From the NCBI GenBank assembly GCA_023458915.1, contig JAEWWM010000029.1:1-10002 (forward strand): a stretch of 10,002 nucleotides of DNA, given 5' to 3'. The notes below the pieces were generated by a model. The model saw nothing but the letters and a program-made list of their open reading frames with translations, made no database searches and was not told where the DNA came from. Positions 5,266 through 10,002 of this stretch are shown in pieces. How positions within the stretch are numbered: the stretch's first letter is position 1; the number at the start of each line of letters is the position of its first letter. The DNA comes from Bacillota bacterium. GTDB taxonomy: Bacteria; Bacillota; Clostridia; Oscillospirales; Acutalibacteraceae. The translations under genes and the position numbers were made by a program.

Positions 5266-5859
5266 ATGAAAAAATTTACTCGTTTTTGTGGTGGCGCAGT
5301 TTCAATTTTGTTTGTATTGCTGACAGTTAGTCAGTCGGCAAATGCAATGTTGTTAGCTGAGCCAGCTATAATTCTACCACCTAATGGCATTATTATCCCG
5401 TTTCCAGCACCTGCTCCTGCGCCTGTACCACCAATAATCATTGGTGGCCCCCAGCCTTTCATTTTTCCTAAAATAGAACTAAATAGAAATCTAAACCCAC
5501 CACAAGTAAGTCAACAGTGTCCTAATAAAAAGGATGCTTTTGAAAGATGGAAACTTGCACGTGAGCGTGACTACAAAGGCGGAGGAGGCGGTGGTGGTGG
5601 CGGTCCTACAAAAAATGAGCATCACCCTAACGGACATAAAAAAGATGGTAGACCTCATTATCAAACCGATAAAACCAAACTTAAGCCAGGTCACCCACAA
5701 AAACATTTTTATTATCCTAAAAGTGTTGTAGTAGCAAAAGGAGATTCATTATGGTCAATAGCTAAAAAATATGGACTTGATCACAATAAGCTTGCTAAAG
5801 CTAATGGCATTGCAGATCCTACAAAACTTATGCCAGGACAGGTGATAAAACTTGTATAG
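5266..5859 (+). CDS. Secreted Pro/Gly/His-rich LysM protein
   Basis: A 197-residue protein. A signal peptide spans 1-27 (MKKFTRFCGGAVSILFVLLT ending SANA). Next comes a Pro/Ile-rich stretch about 30-68 (ILPPNGIIIPFPAPAPAPVP), a short charged segment (CPNKKDAFERWKLARERDYK), nine glycines, and a His/Lys-rich segment (EHHPNGHKKDGRPHYQ, KPGHPQKHFYYPK). Residues 153-197 are a LysM domain (VVAKGDSLWSIAKKYG, then LAKANGI and LMPGQVIKL), which binds N-acetylglucosamine polymers such as peptidoglycan or chitin. The protein probably sits in the cell wall or on a glycan surface. The His/Pro-rich centre is unassigned; it could be a linker or a short toxin-like part. The start is supported by the signal peptide; the ribosome binding site AAAGG is rather far (about 12 bases). 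Confidence 0.8.
   Translation: MKKFTRFCGGAVSILFVLLTVSQSANAMLLAEPAIILPPNGIIIPFPAPAPAPVPPIIIGGPQPFIFPKIELNRNLNPPQVSQQCPNKKDAFERWKLARERDYKGGGGGGGGGPTKNEHHPNGHKKDGRPHYQTDKTKLKPGHPQKHFYYPKSVVVAKGDSLWSIAKKYGLDHNKLAKANGIADPTKLMPGQVIKLV
5578..5604 (+). repeat. GGN glycine codon run
   Basis: Nine GGN codons in a row encode the poly-Gly hinge of the LysM protein. Like the Ser tract in the previous gene, it is an in-frame, low-complexity spacer. Confidence 0.6.
5840..5854 (+). promoter_or_regulatory. Ribosome binding site deciding a TTG start
   Basis: AGGTG (5840-5844), then seven bases, then TTG (5852-5854). It lies within the last LysM codons, so the ankyrin gene is probably read by coupled translation. 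No in-frame ATG exists before the first ankyrin repeat, which makes this TTG the best start. Confidence 0.55.
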
Positions 5860-6571
5860 AGAATATAAATTTCTTGATGAAGATAGAACTTTTTGTAAAG
5901 ATGATATTCTTGAAATAAAAGAGTGGCTTAAACATAATAATATTAACAAACCAATTGACAAAAATAATAATACATTGTTGTGGTGTGCTGTTTACGATGG
6001 TGCACTAGAAATAGTTGAGTTTTTAACAAAAAATAATGCAAATATAAATCTTTGCGGTAATTACAATACTTTAATAGAATTAGCTGCAACTTACGGTCAT
6101 TTGAAAATAATAAAATTTTTTCTTGAAAATAAATTTGACAAAGAAACATTTTTAAAAGATAACAGTTTAATTTATGCAGCACAAAGAAATTTCCCCGAAG
6201 TTGTAAAATATTTGGTCGAGCAAGGAAAAGATGTTGAACAATTTCTTAATGGCGATGATGAAGGATTTACTGCACTTAGAATGGCATCACAAGAAAATAG
6301 CGTTGAATGTATAAAGCTCTTGTGTGAATTGGGAGCTAATGTTAATGTGGAGAGCGACTACGATACTCCTTTGTATAGTGCGGCTGGTGAAGGTCATTTG
6401 GAAGCAGTTAAGATATTGCTTAAATATGGCGCTGATGTTAATTTTAAAAATGAATCCGGAGCAACACCTTATAGCATAGCAAAAGCTTATGACCACAATG
6501 AAATTGCAGAATATTTGCTAAAACATGGTGCAAAAGCTACAGTTGATAACACAACAGATCAAAACAAGTAA
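5852..6571 (+). CDS. Ankyrin-repeat protein
   Basis: About 239 residues made almost wholly of six to seven ankyrin repeats, which are protein-binding helical pairs. Repeat cores visible: TLLWCAVYDGALEIVEFLTK, TLIELAATYGHLKIIKFFLE, SLIYAAQRNFPEVVKYLVEQ, TALRMASQENSVECIKLLCE, TPLYSAAGEGHLEAVKILLK and TPYSIAKAYDHNEIAEYLLK; GAN/GAD turns follow several of them. The C-terminus is a short polar tail. The start is TTG at 5852, overlapping the LysM stop by eight bases. Unlike its neighbours it has no signal peptide, so it stays in the cytoplasm, leaves by another export route, or was once joined to a secreted upstream gene (the LysM frame differs by one base). Ankyrin proteins are frequent effectors in host-associated bacteria; the partner here is unknown. 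Confidence 0.88.
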   Translation: MYREYKFLDEDRTFCKDDILEIKEWLKHNNINKPIDKNNNTLLWCAVYDGALEIVEFLTKNNANINLCGNYNTLIELAATYGHLKIIKFFLENKFDKETFLKDNSLIYAAQRNFPEVVKYLVEQGKDVEQFLNGDDEGFTALRMASQENSVECIKLLCELGANVNVESDYDTPLYSAAGEGHLEAVKILLKYGADVNFKNESGATPYSIAKAYDHNEIAEYLLKHGAKATVDNTTDQNK

Positions 6572-6644
6572 ACAAGTTACTCCGGTGCAAGTGTTCCTGA
6601 GCAATTTGTCTTGAGAATTTTAAAGAAAGAGAGAAAAAACAACG

Positions 6645-8045
6645 ATGAAATTCAAAAAAATATTGGCGTTCATTTTAAGTTTTACCTTGCTTTTTAGTTT
6701 TAGTTATCGTCAAAAAGCCAAAGCAGTGGGGCCTATGGTCGCATGTTTGCTTGTTACCACTGGTATATCGGCACTCGGATTTGTATGGGGTATAATTAAA
6801 GAAGGTATGATAGTTAAACTTAATCATGATGAGGCAAATAAACTCAAAGAAGAAATTGAAAAACACAAAGGTTTTAGATCAAGGTTAGAAGCAACCAAAT
6901 TGATTAAAGATGTTATAAATGGTACCTCTCCCATAAGAATTTATGGACAAGAAAAGGCCAAAGGGCAATGTGTGTCCGCACTTTCAGGTTGTCTTGAAAA
7001 TATTTACGGTAACCCTTCCGAGGTAAGAGGAAATGTGGTTTATATGATCGGAGATTCAGGTGTTGGAAAAACAACGATGGCTAAAGCTTTAGCCAACGCC
7101 TTTTTAAAACATTCAGAGAAAACTTGTGTTTTTATAGATAGTAGTCAGGTAAATAATGAGCAACCTTTAGGCGAGCAACTTTTTAAAACTATTACAAAAG
7201 CTGTTAATTTAAAAAAGGATAAAAACTGGAAAAATTTATGGGGAAGTTTAGATATTGCAGAAAATAAAGGTGGTTCTTATGATGTTAGGGTAGCCTCTGT
7301 AATACTTGAACATATATTTCATTATTGTGAAGTCGTAGTCATAATAGATGAGTTTGATAAAATGAAGTTAGCATGTAAACCTTCTGATGCATCAGAAGAA
7401 TATGAAGACAGAAGTGCTGATGAAATTATTAAATCAATAGCAGCTAATGGCAAATACATAGTAGGAAGTAATACAGTAGATTGTAAAAAAGTTTTACTTT
7501 TTGTTACAACTAATGAAACAAAAGAACAACTATATAAAAATTTTGGGTATAAGGGTTCAACAGGTGGTGGAGTTCAAAGATTGAATGTAATTGAATTTGA
7601 TAGTTTGGATAAAGACTGTTGCAAGAGAATAATAGATGATATGGTAAAAAATATTCAAAAAAATTTAACGAATTCGCAGGGAGATTATAAAATAAGACAT
7701 ATAAAGTTTTCTGAAGAAACTTTAAAAAATATGGCAGATTACATTTTGAATGATAAAATAAAACAAGCAAGAGCAAAGTTTGATTTAGAACAAAGCATAT
7801 ATGCACTATTTAGTTTTGAGTTAGAAAAAAATATAAATAAATCCTTTGAAATACATTATACTCCGTCCGAAAAAGAAGGAGAGATAGGGATTTTTTCTAA
7901 ATCTAAAATTGAAGCAACAGGAACATCAGATGAAAGTAAATTAAACGATCAAATGTTATTGGATTTTTCAAAAGATAGTACTGAAACAGTGCTGAAAGAT
8001 TATGCGCCAAAACCTCAAGTATTAAAAGATTATTCAACAGAATAA
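6645..8045 (+). CDS. Exported AAA+ ATPase, torsin/Clp-like
   Basis: A 466-residue protein. The N-terminus is a signal peptide (hydrophobic core 6-20, cleavage motif AKA near 27), followed by a second hydrophobic stretch about 31-51, so it is exported or membrane-anchored. A single AAA+ module follows: IYGQEKAK before the domain, Walker A GDSGVGKTT 136-144, Walker B VVVIIDE 230-236, sensor-1 Asn290 in LLFVTTNE, and Arg312 in VQRLNVIEF at the place where Clp and torsin proteins have the arginine finger. The tail is charged and carries VLKDY twice. ATP is not available in the bacterial envelope. Torsins are the known AAA+ proteins of a lumenal compartment (ER/nuclear envelope), so action inside a host is plausible. 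The start has a purine-rich AAAGAAAGAGAG upstream. Last gene of the cluster. AAA+ assignment certain, torsin likeness moderate. Confidence 0.85.
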   Translation: MKFKKILAFILSFTLLFSFSYRQKAKAVGPMVACLLVTTGISALGFVWGIIKEGMIVKLNHDEANKLKEEIEKHKGFRSRLEATKLIKDVINGTSPIRIYGQEKAKGQCVSALSGCLENIYGNPSEVRGNVVYMIGDSGVGKTTMAKALANAFLKHSEKTCVFIDSSQVNNEQPLGEQLFKTITKAVNLKKDKNWKNLWGSLDIAENKGGSYDVRVASVILEHIFHYCEVVVIIDEFDKMKLACKPSDASEEYEDRSADEIIKSIAANGKYIVGSNTVDCKKVLLFVTTNETKEQLYKNFGYKGSTGGGVQRLNVIEFDSLDKDCCKRIIDDMVKNIQKNLTNSQGDYKIRHIKFSEETLKNMADYILNDKIKQARAKFDLEQSIYALFSFELEKNINKSFEIHYTPSEKEGEIGIFSKSKIEATGTSDESKLNDQMLLDFSKDSTETVLKDYAPKPQVLKDYSTE

Positions 8046-8059
8046 ATTTTAACTATTTA

Positions 8060-8117
8060 TTTAAGTAATATAAAAAATTGTCACCGTGCTGGAAAGCACG
8101 GCTTTATATTACTTAAA
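8060..8117. terminator. Composite hairpin after the effector cluster
   Basis: Outer perfect 15-base arms TTTAAGTAATATAAA (8060-8074) and TTTATATTACTTAAA (8103-8117) enclose an inner GC-rich stem CCGTGCT (8084-8090), loop GGAA, AGCACGG (8095-8101). The inner stem followed by TTTATATT just after the AAA+ gene looks like a Rho-independent terminator, though the U-run is weak. The outer arms are longer than a terminator needs, so it may instead be a small palindromic mobile element. Confidence 0.6.
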
Positions 8118-8135
8118 AGTGTTTTAGTATTTTAG

Positions 8136-8300
8136 AAAGAAATTTCGGCAATAAACAATATTTTTGACATTTTGCCAAAGAACAAAATAGTTGATGTTAT
8201 TTTTGTTTCAGAAAACGGCGTAAGTAACTATGATAAAATTAAAGAAAAAATTAAAAATAAAAAATGTAAAGTTGGAGAAACAGAAAATATAGAAGTTTAA
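8136..8300 (+). pseudogene. Coding relic, C-terminal 54 codons of an unknown gene
   Basis: An open stretch of 54 codons plus stop, without ATG, GTG or a ribosome binding site, begins just after a TAG. It reads KEISAINNIFDILPKNKIVD, then VIFVSENGVSNYDKIKEKIK, then a Lys-rich end (NKKCKVGETENIEV). The protein-like composition and alternating hydrophobic pattern suggest the tail of a truncated gene rather than random AT-rich DNA. I do not recognise the family. It starts 18 bases after the composite hairpin, so the break that removed its 5' part may coincide with it. Confidence 0.45.
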
Positions 8301-8323
8301 AGTTGCTTAACACAATAAAAATT

Positions 8324-8341
8324 CACGTATATCACGTATAT
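8324..8341. repeat. Tandem 9-base repeat
   Basis: CACGTATAT occurs twice head to tail, followed by more TAT, in the gap between the coding relic and the end of the P450 gene. CACGTA is close to a palindrome (ACGT core). It could be a protein site or a slippage product; the rest of 8301-8367 is AT-rich with no visible gene. Confidence 0.4.
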
Positions 8342-8367
8342 ATTATATATCTCAGTTAAATATGTTT

Positions 8368-9615
8368 CTATTTAGACATAATTTCATTGATTATAAAACC
8401 GCTTTTAGGCAACGTCGGTATCCTTGCCATGTTATAACTTAAATCCTGATCCGGCACTTTGAAATCAATCTTATTTACAAGAAAATCAAGTGTCGATTTC
8501 ATTACTTCGACAGTAATATTTTCTCCCGGACAACGGTGACCATTGGCGGGATCACCTCCACCGTGAGGGACAAATTCAAACGGATCATATTGCCAATTTC
8601 TAAACCGTTCCGGCTGAAATTCAAAAGGTTTTTCCCATATGCGTGAGTCGTGATTTATACCATAAATATCAAGTAGCACAAGTGTCCCTTGCTTGAATTC
8701 ACATTCATTCCAAACAAAATCTTCCTTTACTTTTGCTCCTACAAATGGGGTGAAAGGATAAAAACGTCGTACTTCTTGCACAAACATATAGGGAGTGTCT
8801 GCACCACTTAATAAAAAACCTTTATACTCAGGGTGCTCATGCAAAGCCAGTGCCATAAATGTAATGTAAGTTGATATGGCAACAATTGGGCGAAGTAAAT
8901 TAATTAATTCTTTTGCTGCTGTTTGGGAATCAAGCAAGTTGCCATCTGTCTCTTTATAATTTGCCAGTGCATAAAGTGCTGAACTTTCAGAAACTTTTAA
9001 TCTGCTTGATCTAACGTTTTCAATGATATTTTTTATCCATCTTTCTGCTTTCGGTCTTGCTATTCTTCCCTTCCAATGTCTAGGTCCAACAGCGCCAAAA
9101 GCGTCGACCATTGCGGCAAAATCATCCGCACGTTCCTCTGCTTCAGTTTCCAATAACGGAACTCCCGCCCATTTACAGGCTATTTTGCATAAGATAACCT
9201 TTGCTTCATCAAAAAGTACGATTTTTTCTGCTGTTTTCCATCTGGTCATAACAACTTCCCATTCCTTAGCGACAAGATCAGCTAAAGTTTTGGGATTTTG
9301 CTTGGCTGTCAATAACATAAAAAGAGATTTACGGCGTATGTGAGCATCACCGTCCATACCTTGTACGGTGTTTTCTCCGGTAAGTGTTTTTTGCACTCGC
9401 TTAGGTGCAGCATCTTTGCGCACAAAGCGTGCCGTATCATAAAATACCTCCGCTGCCTCTTTTCCGCTTATGCATATTACTTCCTGCCCTAATAAATGCG
9501 TTTGAAATAAATCGGATTTATGTTTATCCAGCCTGTTTTTTATATATAGATAACCCTCTTGTAATAAAGCAAGAGTGTCATCTATATTTTTTTCATGGAG
9601 GTTAGTTTTTGGCAT
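8368..9615 (-). CDS. cypC: Fatty acid peroxygenase, cytochrome P450 CYP152 family
   Basis: A 415-residue P450, the same size as Bacillus subtilis CypC (P450 BS-beta, CYP152A1). Family hallmarks: EVRR (ExxR, 281-284), heme loop FVPHGGGDPANGHRCPGEN with ligand Cys362, and Arg242-Pro243 in LLRPIVAIS, the pair that binds the fatty acid carboxylate and activates hydrogen peroxide in CYP152 enzymes. These enzymes use H2O2, so no redox partner is needed, and there is none nearby. Residue 85 is Gln (VQGMDG), as in BS-beta, whereas the decarboxylating OleT has His; so alpha/beta hydroxylation of long-chain fatty acids is more likely than alkene formation. The protein is soluble, without a membrane segment. 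The ATG has AGGA upstream at a slightly long distance. It lies 76 bases after the copper-storage-like gene, probably one operon. Confidence 0.93.
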   Translation of the reverse strand: MPKTNLHEKNIDDTLALLQEGYLYIKNRLDKHKSDLFQTHLLGQEVICISGKEAAEVFYDTARFVRKDAAPKRVQKTLTGENTVQGMDGDAHIRRKSLFMLLTAKQNPKTLADLVAKEWEVVMTRWKTAEKIVLFDEAKVILCKIACKWAGVPLLETEAEERADDFAAMVDAFGAVGPRHWKGRIARPKAERWIKNIIENVRSSRLKVSESSALYALANYKETDGNLLDSQTAAKELINLLRPIVAISTYITFMALALHEHPEYKGFLLSGADTPYMFVQEVRRFYPFTPFVGAKVKEDFVWNECEFKQGTLVLLDIYGINHDSRIWEKPFEFQPERFRNWQYDPFEFVPHGGGDPANGHRCPGENITVEVMKSTLDFLVNKIDFKVPDQDLSYNMARIPTLPKSGFIINEIMSK

Positions 9616-9691
9616 AAGTTTTTATGTCCTTTTTCGTATTTACAATATTAAATTGCGTAAGTATTTTATTCTACTCGATTTTAATTGTTTT

Positions 9692-10002
9692 TTACTTGGA
9701 CATCATATTACATTCATCTGCACATTTACGGCATTCTTCAGCACACTTTGGACAATGATCATCATCAAACATATCACACTCTTTTGCGCAATCGTCACAG
9801 ATTGTTGCACATAATTTACATATATCCATTGCATATTTTGCATCTCCTGACATAAAAGACGCAGCCAACTTGCAAATACAAGCACATTCATTTAACATAG
9901 CAATACAATTTTTTCTTGCACTTACATCCGGTTCGTTAAGGCACATTTTCATACATTCCATACATGCTTGTGCGCATTTATTACAAGCATCGATGCACTT
10001 TT
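9692..10002 (-). CDS. Four-helix-bundle copper storage-like protein (DUF326/Csp), 5' end outside window
   Basis: The frame is open to the right edge, so the true start lies beyond it; ATG 9961 is internal, since Cys-rich sequence of the same pattern (KCIDACNKCAQACMEC) continues upstream. The visible 103 codons hold 20 cysteines in CxxxC and CxxC spacing along helices (CACICKLA, CKLCATICDDCAKECD, CPKCAEECRKCADEC). This is the pattern of the DUF326/Csp3 family, cytosolic four-helix bundles that bind many Cu(I) ions; ferredoxins have a different cysteine layout. Its likely role is copper storage or buffering. It would be the first gene of an operon with the downstream P450. Whether there is a signal peptide (periplasmic Csp1 type) cannot be seen. 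Family confident, metal inferred. Confidence 0.85.
   Translation of the reverse strand, partial: KCIDACNKCAQACMECMKMCLNEPDVSARKNCIAMLNECACICKLAASFMSGDAKYAMDICKLCATICDDCAKECDMFDDDHCPKCAEECRKCADECNMMSK

Noticed and set aside
9703..9891. Second minus-strand frame overlapping the Cys-rich gene
   Set aside because: Composition is a frame shadow of the DUF326/Csp gene, whose regular Cys pattern is clearly the real product.
9692..10002. Ferredoxin assignment for the Cys-rich protein
   Set aside because: Cysteines are spread as CxxC/CxxxC along predicted helices throughout the protein, not in the CxxCxxCxxxCP pattern of 4Fe-4S ferredoxins.
1..10002. tRNA, rRNA, CRISPR array or insertion sequence
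   Set aside because: I looked for cloverleaf-like repeats, regularly spaced repeats and transposase motifs and saw none.

Overview
The window is AT-rich DNA from a bacterium that uses Shine-Dalgarno ribosome binding sites (several GGAGG sites). No rRNA, tRNA or taxonomically decisive gene is present, so the host cannot be named. A tailed-phage head module beside genes for exported eukaryote-like proteins (Rab/Ras-type GTPase, ankyrin repeats, torsin/Clp-like AAA+ ATPase) suggests a host-associated, perhaps intracellular or protist-associated, low-GC bacterium. That is an inference from gene content.

Left part, 1-3261, minus strand: a compact phage head operon read portal, Com-like zinc-knuckle protein, scaffold, decoration-like protein, major capsid protein (cut by the window edge). 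The genes are tightly packed, and the com-like gene overlaps the portal gene. A good sigma70-type promoter (TTGCAA-17-TATAAT) lies just upstream of portal, and its leader holds two mutually exclusive dyads. No terminase gene precedes portal, so this is a rearranged or remnant prophage, or a phage with unusual gene order.

Centre, 3543-8045, plus strand: five divergent genes forming a probable secreted-effector island. They are (1) a degenerate GTPase-like protein, frameshifted at homopolymers, with alternative C-termini; (2) a Rab/Ras-like small GTPase with an N-terminal Sec signal peptide and a C-terminal poly-Ser/CTIL tail like a eukaryotic CaaX box; (3) a secreted Pro/Gly/His-rich LysM protein; (4) an ankyrin-repeat protein whose TTG start overlaps the LysM stop; (5) an AAA+ ATPase with its own signal peptide. 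GTPases and AAA+ ATPases need nucleotide, which the bacterial envelope lacks, so export signals on them imply action inside a eukaryotic host. This cluster is the main discovery candidate.

Right part, 8046-10002: a large composite hairpin (probable terminator or small palindromic element), a 54-codon coding relic without a start, then two minus-strand genes. These are a CYP152-type fatty acid peroxygenase (cytochrome P450) and, upstream of it, a 20-cysteine four-helix-bundle copper-storage-like protein that runs off the window.
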